NCBI GenBank assembly: GCA_016342655.1
Contig: JAEINL010000026.1
Location: 1-44,677, forward strand
DNA: 44,677 bases
Direction of reading: 5' to 3'
Source of the DNA: Sphaerochaeta sp.
GTDB taxonomy: Bacteria > Spirochaetota > Spirochaetia > Sphaerochaetales > Sphaerochaetaceae
Shown: positions 8,290 through 18,900 of the stretch, one piece after another
Layout: each line of letters begins with the position of its first letter
How positions within the stretch are numbered: position 1 is the first letter of the stretch
Made by a program: the position numbers and the translations under genes
The notes under the pieces: model-generated
Databases searched by the model: none
Told to the model about the DNA's origin: nothing
What the model saw: the letters and a program-made list of their open reading frames with translations, nothing else

Positions 8290-9042
8290 TTACATATCAA
8301 AAGTGACGATAGGCAGGAATTGCTCAACAGAGAGTGAAGCCCCGCCAACTAAGGCACCATCGATATGTTCCTTGGACATCAAAGACTTAACATTTGAAGC
8401 CTTTACTGAACCACCATACTGTATTATGAGCTCTTCTGCAACACCCTGTGTATAGAGTTTGGCAACAAGAGAACGAATAAAAGCATGTGCGCTATCTGCA
8501 TCTTCAGGTGTGGCGGTCTTTCCTGTCCCAATAGCCCATACAGGCTCATAGGCGATCGTGATGCTCTTCATATCTTCTGCTGAAACGCCCTCAAGCCCGA
8601 TGGTAACCTGACGGGTAAGAACTTCCTCAAGCTTGCCAGCCTCCCTCTCTTCGAGAGTCTCACCAACACAGAGGTCCACATCCATCTTCTCAGAGAGAGC
8701 AAGCAGCACTTTCCTATTGATAAGAGCATCGCTCTCACCGTAGATGGCCCTTCTCTCACTGTGGCCGAGGATTACATTGGTAACGCCGAGATCCTTGAGC
8801 ATAGCCGCACTTACCTCACCGGTAAAGGCGCCTTTGGTATTGTCACACATGTTCTGTGCAGCAACAATGATATTGCTTCCTTTCACAGCATCCAATACAG
8901 CAGGGATCGTGACAAAAGGAGGGGCGATCATGACCTTGGTCTTGACCCCTGTAAGGGCCTTGGCAAGATCCTTTGCGAAAGCTGCACCTTCACTAGGTGT
9001 CATATTCATTTTCCAGTTTCCAGCAATATAGGGTTTTCTCAT
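8290..9042 (-). CDS. tpiA: Triosephosphate isomerase
   Basis: 250 aa. It interconverts dihydroxyacetone phosphate and glyceraldehyde-3-phosphate. Catalytic residues are visible: K11 in AGNWKMN, His in ILGHSERR, and Glu in AYEPVWAIGTGK. I chose ATG 9042, preceded by GGAG and one base after the pgk stop; a longer frame to 9111 would add 23 residues foreign to the family. It lies in a pgk-tpiA-secG operon. Confidence 0.97.
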   Translation of the reverse strand: MRKPYIAGNWKMNMTPSEGAAFAKDLAKALTGVKTKVMIAPPFVTIPAVLDAVKGSNIIVAAQNMCDNTKGAFTGEVSAAMLKDLGVTNVILGHSERRAIYGESDALINRKVLLALSEKMDVDLCVGETLEEREAGKLEEVLTRQVTIGLEGVSAEDMKSITIAYEPVWAIGTGKTATPEDADSAHAFIRSLVAKLYTQGVAEELIIQYGGSVKASNVKSLMSKEHIDGALVGGASLSVEQFLPIVTFDM

Positions 9043-9043
9043 C

Positions 9044-10222
9044 TTATTTCTCCAATGCCTTGATACCAGGAAGAACCTTCCCTTCCAGGAACTCAAGGGA
9101 TGCACCTCCACCGGTGCTCACGTGACTGATCTTATCTGCCAGGTCAAACTTGTTGATGGCAGCAACAGAATCGCCTCCACCCACTACAGTGATGCCCTTA
9201 CAAGCTGCAAGAGCCTTGGCAACTGTGAGGGTTCCCTCGGCGAATGCATCAAACTCAAAGACACCCATCGGACCGTTCCAGACAACGCTCTTGGCGCCCT
9301 CTACAGCGGCAACCACCAACTTCACCGTCTTTGGACCGATGTCCATACCGATAAGGTCTTGTGGAATTTCAACGCTGTCAACAGCGATAGCCGGGGTATC
9401 TTCCTTGAACGCGGCACCACAGAGATGGTCAACAGGAAGGATGACCTCTACGCCCTTTTCCTTTGCCTTTGCAAGGAAAGAGGAAGCGGTGTCCTTAAAC
9501 TCCTCTTCAACCAGGCTCTTACCTATGGTATGGCCCTGCACAGCGAGGAAGGTATACGCCATTCCCCCACCGATGACAATGGTATCACAGGTATTGACCA
9601 GGCTTTCAAGAACACCAATCTTACTTGAAACCTTTGAACCACCGATGATGGCAACAAAAGGTTTGTCAGGGTTCTCTAGCAAAGGGGCCATGAACTTGAC
9701 CTCTTTCTCAATGAGGAATCCTGCATAGGAAGGCAGGTATTGCGCCACACCGGCTGTTGAAGCATGGGCCCTGTGAGCAGTGCCAAAAGCATCGTTCACA
9801 TAGACATCGCCAAAGAGAGAGAGTTGTTTTGCAAACTCGGGATCATTCTTCTCTTCGCCTGGATAGAACCTGACATTCTCAAGCAACAGCACTTCGCCGC
9901 TCTTGAGGTTCTTGACCTCTTTGGTGACATCATCACCGATGACATCAGAAGCAAGCCCGACAGGACGGCCCAACAATTCAGCAAATTTCTTGCTGATGGG
10001 GGCCATGGAAAACTCAAGGTTCCTCTTTCCTTTAGGTCTGCCGAAATGACTCATCACCACTACAGAGCCACCTGCATCCAAAATATACTTGATGGTAGGC
10101 AGTGCTGCCCTGATCCTAGTATCGTCAGTAACTTTACCGTCTTTCAGCGGCACATTGAAATCCACACGGACAAGAGCTCGCTTGCCAGAGAAATCATACT
10201 CCCTGATAGTCTGTAAAACCAT
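9044..10222 (-). CDS. pgk: Phosphoglycerate kinase
   Basis: 392 aa. It makes ATP from 1,3-bisphosphoglycerate in glycolysis. Signatures: RVDFNVPL near residue 18, SHFGRPKG (58-65), KVSSKIGVL, and [11 protein letters not shown] near the C-terminal nucleotide domain, ending in [18 protein letters not shown] precedes ATG 10222. It begins the pgk-tpiA-secG operon and follows the gapA terminator, so it probably has its own promoter in 10223-10275; a TATATAAAAT stretch there is a candidate -10. Confidence 0.97.
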   Translation of the reverse strand: MVLQTIREYDFSGKRALVRVDFNVPLKDGKVTDDTRIRAALPTIKYILDAGGSVVVMSHFGRPKGKRNLEFSMAPISKKFAELLGRPVGLASDVIGDDVTKEVKNLKSGEVLLLENVRFYPGEEKNDPEFAKQLSLFGDVYVNDAFGTAHRAHASTAGVAQYLPSYAGFLIEKEVKFMAPLLENPDKPFVAIIGGSKVSSKIGVLESLVNTCDTIVIGGGMAYTFLAVQGHTIGKSLVEEEFKDTASSFLAKAKEKGVEVILPVDHLCGAAFKEDTPAIAVDSVEIPQDLIGMDIGPKTVKLVVAAVEGAKSVVWNGPMGVFEFDAFAEGTLTVAKALAACKGITVVGGGDSVAAINKFDLADKISHVSTGGGASLEFLEGKVLPGIKALEK

Positions 10223-10273
10223 ACTGTTCTCCTTTCTATTTTATATAGAATCGATACATATCCACTAACAAAA

Positions 10274-10301
10274 CCTCAGGCCTGCTTTGCAACAGGCCTG
10301 A
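10274..10301 (-). terminator. Intrinsic terminator of gapA
   Basis: TCAGGCCTG and CAGGCCTGA pair around an 8-base loop (10276-10301). On the minus strand the stem is followed by GGTTTTGTTAG. It lies 17 bases past the gapA stop and separates gapA from pgk. Confidence 0.8.
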
Positions 10302-10318
10302 ATCGTTAGTAGTATGAT

Positions 10319-11323
10319 TTATTTCACCAGTTTCTTGGCAAGGTCAACAACACGGGTTGAGTAACCCATCTCGTTGTCATACCAGCTGAGAACCTTGATC
10401 ATCTTCTCACCCATTTTCATGGTCAGGGAAGCATCAAAGATTGAAGAGTAGTTGTTTCCAACGATGTCATGGGAAACAATTGGATCTTCAGTGTACTGGA
10501 GAATACCAGCCATAGGACCTTCTGCTGCCTTCTTCATGGCTGCATTGACCTCTTCTACAGTTGCGTCCTTCTCAAGCATGACAACCAAGTCGACAATGGA
10601 ACCTACAGAAATAGGAACGCGCATTGCCATACCATTGAGCTTACCCTTCAAGGAAGGAATTACATCAGCTACAGCACGGGCAGCACCTGTGGTTGTAGGA
10701 ATGATGGATACAGCACCGGATCTTGCACGCCTAAGGTCTGAGTGAGGCTGGTCCTGCATTACCTGGTCATTGGTGTAGGCATGGATGGTAGTCATAAGAC
10801 CACGTTCGATACCGAAAGAGTCATTGAGGACCTTTGCGATAGGAGCAAGACAGTTGGTGGTGCAGGATGCGTTTGAGAAAGCTTCTAGGCTCAAGTCAAT
10901 CTGGTCGTCATTTACGCCACATACGATGGTCTGGTCAATCTTGTCCTTTGCAGGAACGGTAAGGATGACTTTCTTGGCACCGGCCTTGATGTGATCCTTG
11001 TAACCACCCTTAGGGCCTTCTGCAACAGTGAAAACACCAGTAGATTCAATAGCTACATCAACACCAAGTTCTTTCCAAGGAAGTTCAGCAGGGTTTCTGA
11101 GTGCATATACGGGAATGGACTTTCCGTCAACGATGATTGCGTTTTCGCCGACTTCAACGGTCTTGTCGTATACACCATAGTTGGAATCATATTTCAAAAG
11201 ATGAGCCAGTGTCTTGGGACTGGTCAAGTCGTTGATACCGACAATCTCGATATTCTTGTCTGCAAAAGCAACCTTAAATACGTTGCGTCCAATTCTTCCA
11301 AAACCATTAATTGCAATTTTCAT
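10319..11323 (-). CDS. gapA: Glyceraldehyde-3-phosphate dehydrogenase, type I
   Basis: 334 aa. NAD-dependent oxidation and phosphorylation of glyceraldehyde-3-phosphate. The Rossmann start INGFGRIGR (5-13) and the active-site SNASCTTN with C154 are intact. GGAGG lies six bases before ATG 11323. It has its own strong promoter and a terminator, so it is a single-gene unit next to pgk-tpiA. Confidence 0.97.
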   Translation of the reverse strand: MKIAINGFGRIGRNVFKVAFADKNIEIVGINDLTSPKTLAHLLKYDSNYGVYDKTVEVGENAIIVDGKSIPVYALRNPAELPWKELGVDVAIESTGVFTVAEGPKGGYKDHIKAGAKKVILTVPAKDKIDQTIVCGVNDDQIDLSLEAFSNASCTTNCLAPIAKVLNDSFGIERGLMTTIHAYTNDQVMQDQPHSDLRRARSGAVSIIPTTTGAARAVADVIPSLKGKLNGMAMRVPISVGSIVDLVVMLEKDATVEEVNAAMKKAAEGPMAGILQYTEDPIVSHDIVGNNYSSIFDASLTMKMGEKMIKVLSWYDNEMGYSTRVVDLAKKLVK

Positions 11324-11360
11324 TGTTTTCCTCCGGGAATTCTAATTCCGTATCGATATT

Positions 11361-11390
11361 AATATACTGTTTTACCCAACAATGGGTCAA
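11361..11390 (-). promoter_or_regulatory. Promoter of gapA
   Basis: On the minus strand TTGACC (11385-11390) and TATATT (11361-11366) are separated by 18 bases. The first element matches at five of six and the second at five of six. The start codon is 37 bases downstream of the -10, behind a GGAGG site. A small inverted repeat (ACCCA/TGGGT) overlaps the spacer and could bind a regulator. Confidence 0.7.
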
Positions 11391-11404
11391 CGTATTACTA
11401 AAAA

Positions 11405-12172
11405 TTATTTGACTTCCAATTTCAATTGGTTAATCTTATGCCCATCAATGTTCTCTACAGTAAATATTGCCTGCATATCTTCAACCGACTCCTTTTCAGC
11501 CGGAATCCTTCCAAACAGCTCAAAAACATATCCGCCGATGGTCTCAAAGTCCTCTTCGTCGATCTTCAGTCCGATCTTCTCATTCACTTCGTCAATGGAG
11601 GTACGGGCCTCTACGATATATACCTTTTCCTCGACCTTGAAGATACCATCGCCCTCGTCATCATCAAACTCATCCTGGATATCTCCGACAATCACCTCAA
11701 GGATGTCTTCCATACAGACAATACCGCTTACACCGCCGTACTCGTCGATTGCAATGGCTATATGCACCTTGCGCATCTTAAATTCCCTCAGCAGGTCATC
11801 AAGATGCTTGCTTTCAGGAATGAAATACGGCTTTCGCATGAGATTTTTCACGTCGAAGCCATTCACTATACCATGGCGCAGGATATCCTTTGCATAGAGA
11901 ATACCGATGATATTATCGATAGTGCCCTCATAGACGGGATAGCGTGAGAATCCCTGCTCCTGGATAATTCCATACAGGTCATCAAGGGTAATGTCACTGT
12001 TGATGAATTCCACGTCAACACGAGGGACCATGATCTCTTTGACGGTCTTGTCATTCAGTTCCCCGATGCCTTCAATCATTGTCTGCCGTTCTTCAATCTC
12101 TACCTGTTCCCGAAGCTCCTGATCTAAATTCTGGTGCTTTTTCTTGAACAGGCCTTTCAATCGCGAAATCAA
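11405..12172 (-). CDS. CorC/TlyC-family CBS-domain protein (YbeX-like)
   Basis: 255 aa. It has a CBS-domain pair (about residues 45-160; MVPRVDVEF at the start, EYGGVSGIVCMEDILEVIVG at the end) and a C-terminal CorC_HlyC (transporter-associated) domain containing TIGGYVFELFGRIP. It lacks the N-terminal DUF21 membrane domain, like E. coli YbeX. Its place after ybeY and in the same operon as phoH mirrors the ybeZ-ybeY-ybeX cluster. Names such as hemolysin or magnesium efflux protein are historical; the role is unsettled. The start appears to be TTG 12172, overlapping the ybeY TGA, with a GGGGGTG site upstream. Confidence 0.85.
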   Translation of the reverse strand: MISRLKGLFKKKHQNLDQELREQVEIEERQTMIEGIGELNDKTVKEIMVPRVDVEFINSDITLDDLYGIIQEQGFSRYPVYEGTIDNIIGILYAKDILRHGIVNGFDVKNLMRKPYFIPESKHLDDLLREFKMRKVHIAIAIDEYGGVSGIVCMEDILEVIVGDIQDEFDDDEGDGIFKVEEKVYIVEARTSIDEVNEKIGLKIDEEDFETIGGYVFELFGRIPAEKESVEDMQAIFTVENIDGHKINQLKLEVK

Positions 12173-12672
12173 CGTTTGTCACCCCCAAGTTTCATAAGAA
12201 GCTGCTCTTGTTGCACGAGCATCGGCTCGGTTGCATCATTGCTTGCGTGATCAAATCCAAGGAGATGGAGCAAGCCATGAATCAAGAGCCGAAACAGCTC
12301 CTCATCAACTTCAACACTAAATGATTGTGCATTTCTTTTCAAGGTATCTATAGAAATCACCATGTCCCCAAGCACCCGAACTTCTACCGGTGGTGCACTA
12401 TCCCCTGCAAAGGAGAGTTCAGGCCAGCAAAAATCCTCAAGATCATCCTCCTGGACAAACGAAAGTATGTCAGTACTTTCATCCTTGCCACGATAGGTCT
12501 TGTTGAGCTCTTGCATGTATGCATCGCTGACAAAGGTGAGCGAGAGCTCGCAAGGCTCCACATCCAATGCTTCCAAGACTGCAAACACTCTCTTCTCCAC
12601 AAGACTTTCCGGTGCAATTTCCTGGAAGGAAGCATCTTCGTACGATATGTCCACTATCCATTCTTTTCTCAT
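12169..12672 (-). CDS. ybeY: Endoribonuclease / rRNA maturation factor YbeY
   Basis: 167 aa. The zinc motif HGxxHxxGxDH is present, with H132, H136 and H142 (HGLLHLLGFDH), preceded by the RGKDESTDILSF signature (61-72). YbeY is a single-strand endoribonuclease acting in 16S rRNA 3'-end maturation and ribosome quality control. It starts 6 bases after the HD-domain gene and overlaps corC by 4 bases. Confidence 0.95.
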   Translation of the reverse strand: MRKEWIVDISYEDASFQEIAPESLVEKRVFAVLEALDVEPCELSLTFVSDAYMQELNKTYRGKDESTDILSFVQEDDLEDFCWPELSFAGDSAPPVEVRVLGDMVISIDTLKRNAQSFSVEVDEELFRLLIHGLLHLLGFDHASNDATEPMLVQQEQLLMKLGGDKR

Positions 12673-12678
12673 GTATGC

Positions 12679-14916
12679 CTATCCTTTGAAAGGTATCTTT
12701 TGTTGGGGAGTATCCCGTTCTTCAGGATACTCTATGCGATGATGGTCCCTTCCTATCAGCGATTGCAAAAAAGAAGCTCCAATAAGGTCAAGATCTGTCA
12801 GGGAAAGCAGAGAGTCCTTCAGTTGGTCACGGGCAATCTTGCCCATGATAATTGAATGGATGAGTTTTTCATATTTGGAGGGAGAAGCCTTTTTCAAAGT
12901 TCGGCTGGCAGCCTCCACACAGTCACTGAGCATGACTATCGCTGATTCCGGGTTTGTAGGACGTACCCCAGTATAGGAATAATCATCCTCATTCACCACA
13001 AGGCCAGAGGCAAGAGCCTGCTCTTTAGCCTCATGATAGAAGAAAAGAATGACATCGTTGCCATGATGTTGGCCAATGATGTCCAACACCTCCTGAGGGA
13101 GACCTGCCTCCCTTCCCTTCTCAACGCCAAGCTTCACGTGGCTTTTTATTATGGCGACCGAGAGACTTGGCTTGATATCATCATGCTTGTTCTCCTGGCC
13201 CTGGTTCTCAATAAAATATTCTGGGTGGTCTGCCTTGCCGATGTCATGATAAATGCCCCCTACCTTGGCTAGCATTGCATTGGCTCCAATGGCTTTCGCA
13301 GCATTGTACGCAAGCTCAGCAACATAGCGGCTATGGTTGTATGTTCCTTGGGCAACTACAGAGAGCCGGTCAAGGACCGGACTATCATCAGCTTGGGCAA
13401 GCTCATTGAGGCGAAACAAGGTAGGGATGTTAAAGAGTTTCTCACACAGGGGAACGATAGCAGCGACCAACACTAAGGAAACCGAAATATTGACTACCAG
13501 AGCTCCCAGCAGCCCCACTATTCCATTGAAGGAGTACCCTCCAAGCAAGTTCAATGCAATGGCCATGAAACTGCTGAACAGACAGGCATAGAACCAGTTG
13601 TAGATATCATCCAGACGCTTGAGGGTAAATTGGAAGAAATATAGGCAGAACCCTATTGTGGTCATCGTGAAAAAGAAGGTCATTTCCGTGCTGTGGGGTA
13701 AGATCATGGCATAACAGGAGAGCATAAAGCCACCTATGATTCCCATACGCTTCTTGGTCGTGATCTGGGAAATGAAGATAGGGGCAAATAGGACAGGCAG
13801 GAACGAATCCTTAAATTGGATTGCATTTTGTACCGTCCAGTGGGAGATGAGATAGAGCAACAGAAGGGAGAGCAGGATAGAGGAGAGCATAAGATTCAAA
13901 TACAGATAGTAGCGCTTCTCATGCTTGAGAAATTGGGTGAAGACATAGAGGGCGGAACCAGTAGCCAATACGACAAAGACAAACCGCCCGATCAGCTCAA
14001 GCACTGTATAGTTGATGGAAGAGCTGTTCATCTTTGAGACCAAGGCCATCTGCTCTCCTGAGATGACAGTATCCTTGCCTATCAGTTTCTGCCCTCGCTG
14101 TATGGTGACCAGAACAGGCTTGACCTGTTCTTTTGCAACCGTACGAAGGTGGAGCGTCTTTGCCTCGCTATAGCGAACATTTTCCTCAAGTAGCAAGGCA
14201 AGTGTATCAAGAAGCAACAAGGACTGGAAACTAGGGTTCTCACTGACATAGGCTGTCAGCCAATAGGAAAGATACGTTCCCAGATTCTCTTTTGTTACCA
14301 TGGAACTGAAAGGTTGTTCAACCGGGGGCCTTGCCTTCTCCATGGAGAGGGTGTTGTCCAGATAGAAATACTCATAGCCCGTCTGCTTGTTCTTGAAGAT
14401 GTCTGCTTGCGAAAAGAGTCCCTTTTGCAGGACAAGCTCACTTGTCTCCTCAAGGGCTGATACCATGAAAAGGAGATCCTGTTCATGCATTTCGGCAAAG
14501 CGGGCCATAACATTTGCAGAATCAGGGGAACCTACCCTTTCAAACTTCTGCACTTCAACCTTGTCGGGGTCCCAATAGTCGACAAAATCCTGGACTCTTG
14601 TAACCGAAACACTGGTATCATGCAAGGAAAATGAGAAATAGGGCAGCACCTTTGCTTCTGCTTTTTCTTTGAGACGATTGGTCTGTTCGGTATCCAGATA
14701 TTCGAAGGAGGAGAATGCAAACACATCCTCATTGGCAAGAGATCCGACCTCATAGCGTGAGGAGAATGAACGCAAACCTACCCCTGGACTGCGAGTCACC
14801 AACAAGGGGATGATCATCGCCGTGAGAACAACCATGACAACAAGGGTTATGGCTAGGCTCTTCTGTTTCTTTGTATTACTGGTTCTTCTTTCTTTTCTCT
14901 GCTGTTTTCTACTCAT
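12679..14916 (-). CDS. Membrane HD-domain phosphohydrolase, PgpH/YqfF type
   Basis: 745 aa from ATG 14916 (AAAGGTGG upstream, 8-base overlap with phoH); a frame open to 14961 would add 15 residues. Order: basic N-terminus, one membrane helix near residues 20-40, a long extracytoplasmic region (7TMR-HDED type), about seven membrane helices, and a cytoplasmic HD domain with NHSRYVAEL, GGIYHDIGK and a downstream QHHGND. Related PgpH proteins hydrolyse cyclic di-AMP to pApA, so the protein is a good candidate for c-di-AMP turnover. That activity is family knowledge, not shown here. Its position between phoH and ybeY is conserved in many bacteria. Confidence 0.88.
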   Translation of the reverse strand: MSRKQQRKERRTSNTKKQKSLAITLVVMVVLTAMIIPLLVTRSPGVGLRSFSSRYEVGSLANEDVFAFSSFEYLDTEQTNRLKEKAEAKVLPYFSFSLHDTSVSVTRVQDFVDYWDPDKVEVQKFERVGSPDSANVMARFAEMHEQDLLFMVSALEETSELVLQKGLFSQADIFKNKQTGYEYFYLDNTLSMEKARPPVEQPFSSMVTKENLGTYLSYWLTAYVSENPSFQSLLLLDTLALLLEENVRYSEAKTLHLRTVAKEQVKPVLVTIQRGQKLIGKDTVISGEQMALVSKMNSSSINYTVLELIGRFVFVVLATGSALYVFTQFLKHEKRYYLYLNLMLSSILLSLLLLYLISHWTVQNAIQFKDSFLPVLFAPIFISQITTKKRMGIIGGFMLSCYAMILPHSTEMTFFFTMTTIGFCLYFFQFTLKRLDDIYNWFYACLFSSFMAIALNLLGGYSFNGIVGLLGALVVNISVSLVLVAAIVPLCEKLFNIPTLFRLNELAQADDSPVLDRLSVVAQGTYNHSRYVAELAYNAAKAIGANAMLAKVGGIYHDIGKADHPEYFIENQGQENKHDDIKPSLSVAIIKSHVKLGVEKGREAGLPQEVLDIIGQHHGNDVILFFYHEAKEQALASGLVVNEDDYSYTGVRPTNPESAIVMLSDCVEAASRTLKKASPSKYEKLIHSIIMGKIARDQLKDSLLSLTDLDLIGASFLQSLIGRDHHRIEYPEERDTPQQKIPFKG

Positions 14917-15901
14917 GCTGGCCACCTTTGTCACGGCTTTCACCATCAATGGCATAGGCATCGATTATCCGCTGGACTATGCGACTGCGCACCACATCAT
15001 GCGAATCAAAAATAACGAATTCAATCCCTTCTATCCCCTGCAGTATGTCCATGGCATGGACAAGACCACTTATGCGATACCGTGGAAGGTCTACTTGTGA
15101 GATATCACCGGTTATGATTGCAGTTGACTGCTCCCCAAGACGGGTAAGGAACATCTTCATCTGTTCAACAGTTGTATTTTGAGCCTCATCAAGTATGACA
15201 ACCGCATTCTGCAATGACCGTCCCCGCATGTAGGCTAGAGGGGCTATCTCAATGCTGCCGTTCTCTTCGAGACGGTGGATGGTTGAGAGGCTTGCCATCG
15301 ATTCCATCGCATCGTAAAGCGGGTGAAAATACGGGTTAATCTTCTGGGCCAGGTCCCCTGGGAGAAAACCCAGATTCTCCCCAGCCTCAACAATAGGTCT
15401 GGTAAGGATCAGTTTTTGTCTCTTTCCTGAAAGCAGCAGGCTCAAGGCATAGGCAACCGCAAGGAAAGTCTTTCCTGTTCCTGCTGGCCCGATACCGAAG
15501 ACTATCTGATCCTGTTCCATTGCATGGATATATTTCTCTTGTCGCAACCCCTTAGGATAGGCGATTCTACTCTGTACGATGATGGAGGGCTTTCTCAGAT
15601 CATCGGAGCCTCCATTCTGGGCTATTTCCATAACAGAACGGGTATTTTTGAGGCCTTGGTACTCCATGAATATCTCTGCTTCACTGATATGCTCATGCAC
15701 TGTTGCCAAATCCTTAAGACGTGACAATACCTTGTGCAATCGACTTGTAGAGCTTTCATCGGGACATGTGTATGTGAGTCTGATACCTTTTGCAAATAGC
15801 TCGCAACCAAACAAGGCTTCCATATAGGGCAGATTGCGGTCATTGATACCGCATACTCGTTCCATCTGCTCCTCATTATCGAAATCGATACTACGTTCCA
15901 T
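14909..15901 (-). CDS. PhoH family ATPase
   Basis: 330 aa from ATG 15901, which follows the LptD-like stop by 8 bases and has AAGGGGGG upstream. An in-frame ATG at 15934 gives 341 aa but would overlap the upstream gene without a ribosome site. Walker A is GPAGTGKT (138-145) and Walker B is AVVILDEAQN. A PhoH (YbeZ) protein is an ATPase linked to RNA metabolism and, through its neighbour YbeY, to rRNA processing. The operon order phoH-pgpH-ybeY-corC supports this. Confidence 0.9.
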   Translation of the reverse strand: MERSIDFDNEEQMERVCGINDRNLPYMEALFGCELFAKGIRLTYTCPDESSTSRLHKVLSRLKDLATVHEHISEAEIFMEYQGLKNTRSVMEIAQNGGSDDLRKPSIIVQSRIAYPKGLRQEKYIHAMEQDQIVFGIGPAGTGKTFLAVAYALSLLLSGKRQKLILTRPIVEAGENLGFLPGDLAQKINPYFHPLYDAMESMASLSTIHRLEENGSIEIAPLAYMRGRSLQNAVVILDEAQNTTVEQMKMFLTRLGEQSTAIITGDISQVDLPRYRISGLVHAMDILQGIEGIEFVIFDSHDVVRSRIVQRIIDAYAIDGESRDKGGQHE

Positions 15902-15909
15902 CTCCCCCC

Positions 15910-18900
15910 TTACGAAGAAGTGATCTGAGTCCATTCATCTGATGACTCAGTCCACTTTTCATCAACCTTGAGTTCTGGGATGGTCTTCCATTGGAGGAAA
16001 ACCGAAACAACTGGAACCCACTTGTACTGATTGTCCAATAATACAACACTTCCCGTATATTTACAATTCAAAGACCAATCCTCCATATAGTGTATCAGTT
16101 CTATTGCAATGGTATTCATGTTGAACTGGGTGGCAGTCCTGCCTTCACCAAAAAGATCAAAGGAACGAAGAAGGTCTTCCCACAATAGAGGAAAGGAGAA
16201 GCCAGATTCTTCATAGTAGTGATAGAAACCACGGTTGGAACTTGTCAGGGAGAAGGAGAAGTCAAGGAATTCGGCTATGGAGAACCCTGCCTTGGCTGTA
16301 AGGCTCAAGGAGGTGGCATAGGCATCGATGAAACTGATGGATAGCTTGGCATCGAGGGCAAGCTTCAAGGCTATGCGTCTTTTCCACCAGAAATAAGAGA
16401 GGTCCTTGAGGGCTACCTGGGTGTTAAGGCTTTCTGCTTGCAGTGCATCAGAGGGTCCTGCATAGATGAGCGTAGAAGTCACATAGGGCACGGAGATAGT
16501 CGTGGTGATATCCTTGAAATAGTTGTTTCCATACAGGGCTGATGAAGCTACAAAGGAGAAGCTCTCCTTTACCGAGAGTTGTTTCTCAAACATAAGTAGT
16601 GTACCGCTGCCTGAAAGGGTAAGAGGTGACCACCTGTCATTGCCTAGATTTTCCAGATCATAGGTACCCAACAAGGAAAGTGTAAGTACAGGAAGGCTGA
16701 ACTTGACTGAAGAAGAGAACAGCTGGGCGGTAAGATTGCCTTGACGATCAACAAACTTCAAGGAACTGGAAAATGTCCAAGGGCCTATTGCATAGCCTAA
16801 AGCTGGTAATAGGGATTGTGTCAGAGGATAGAGGGTGGCTGTGATCGATGGGGAGAGCGTCCCCTCCCCCACACAAAAGGATTTGGCAAGCTTCAGTTGG
16901 TGCTTGGTCACATTCTCCTTGGTAAAGGTGAAGTCACCACTGTCTTCCCAGTCATAGAAATTCAAGGTCCGTGAGTCGCGGAAGGTATAGAGCTTCTCTT
17001 CCAAGGTGTAGGTAAGACCTATCAGCGGAATGGAAGCATTAGTCGCACTGATAAGCTGAAACTGTCGTGTCAGGTAGGTTGTCTTAGTCCTATCCTCACT
17101 GGTGATGAACGGTGAGGACAGTTTCTGATTGAAAGTAAAAAATGAGGGGTGCAACACTACATTCAAATTGAGGGTCGGAGTGGTTGAAGTATAGAAATTC
17201 TTGTTTGTATCCCACGTTGCATTGGCATCTCCAAGGTTCGCAACCGAAAATATCAGTTTCTCATCCACAGAATAGCCAAGAGTGATGACCTGTTTGCCTT
17301 CTGCTACAAGAGTTTTGGATTTGGTGGCAAGTGTGGGAACATATGCCTCATCAAGCGTAGCATCGAGAAAAAAAGGATCGATGGCTGCCGTTCCATTGTC
17401 TGAATCATTTTGGTTAGTTTCAGGTTTCTCTGTGTGCCCAAGATTTCTTGACCAAGAGAACAGTTCTCCGCTGATGGTTGCCTGCAGTTCTGGAAGGGTG
17501 AGCTTTTGCACCTTGTAGCTGTACAGGGAGGTGATAGTATCACGGGCCCAAAGCCAGTCGATAGAGGCGTTGAGGGTGCTTATCTTGGCTACTTTGATGA
17601 AATTCCCAAAGAGCTTTGTAGGGAAATTGAATGTCCCGTTTGCTTTCCAGACATAGCTATTCACATCACCTGTATAATCTGTGGGAAACTCCTGACGCTT
17701 GCCAAAGAGCGAATCAAAGGAGAATGCGGTGAGCCGGTTCCCATAGAGGCGTCGAACCGAGGGGTCCGAATAGAAGGGCATGGTTATGCTCAGGTCAGCC
17801 CACGAGGTGTCGACTACGACCTTGTTGGTGCCAAACATCCTCACCTTGGGAAAATCCAGACTGCTTGTCAGGGTGTCCTTCCCATCAGGATGGGCTGCAA
17901 GGCGCATATCCGTATCGATGACTACCTTCTTGGAGACAAGGCTGGTATGGGCCTCCAATCCTATGCTGATACCACTCTTCTCGTACGAATCGGCAAGAAG
18001 GACAAGATACGAACCGCTGTCTGTCGTCCATTCCTCAAAAGGAGTCAGCTCACCTTCTCTTGCCCTGTATATCGGACCGGAGGGGACAAAGGAGGCATCA
18101 GGCTCCCCCGCAAGCAAGCTGGTGAAACTGCTGGTCTCCGCCTTCTTGAAGTTAGGATAGGTGCCGTACATCTCAAAGGTGGTGTTCAAGAACATACCCC
18201 TGTCACTTGAAAACCCAATGGCAGGATTCCCTACCATCCTGACCCCTGGGACAAAAAAAGCAGGGACCCAAAAGACCGGGACCCTTCCTATTGAGAGGTA
18301 AGCATTCTTTACCAAGAGATCACCACCACTGAGAAAGGCAAGGCTTTCGGCCGTGATGGATGAGTAGGCATGCTTCTCATTAGTGGTGATGAACCCCTTG
18401 TCAAAGTAGATTCCATCGCCACTTCCACTATAGGAAATGAGCTCCCCTGTGGTGAAGAAGCCGACATCCTCATCCTCACTATTCTTTCTCTCAGTTATGG
18501 TTGTGCCACCGGTGACCAAAAGGGCCTTGCTTTCCCAATTGAGGCTCACAATATCCCCTGTCACTGTCTGGACAGTCTCGCTGCCCCCCCCTTCATCAAA
18601 GAGCACATCCCCAAAGGCGATAAGCAGCGTATTTTCCAAGTCAACGATCATCTTATCTGCCGATAGCTTCTTTACCTGTTCATCATCCTTAAGGGAAAAC
18701 TCCACGACTGCATTTCCCTGGAGAACGACCAAGGAGGATTGGCTACGGTAGCTTGATACAGAATCAGCATCAATTATCTTCAGCGTATAGGTTTGTTTTG
18801 AGGTTAAACCCTCTTCAAGGGAGATGGCCTTGATAGCATGGTAGGTGTATAGTGAGGAGCGCATTTCCTCTGGTGTACCTAGAGGCAAATTGCGTAGCTT

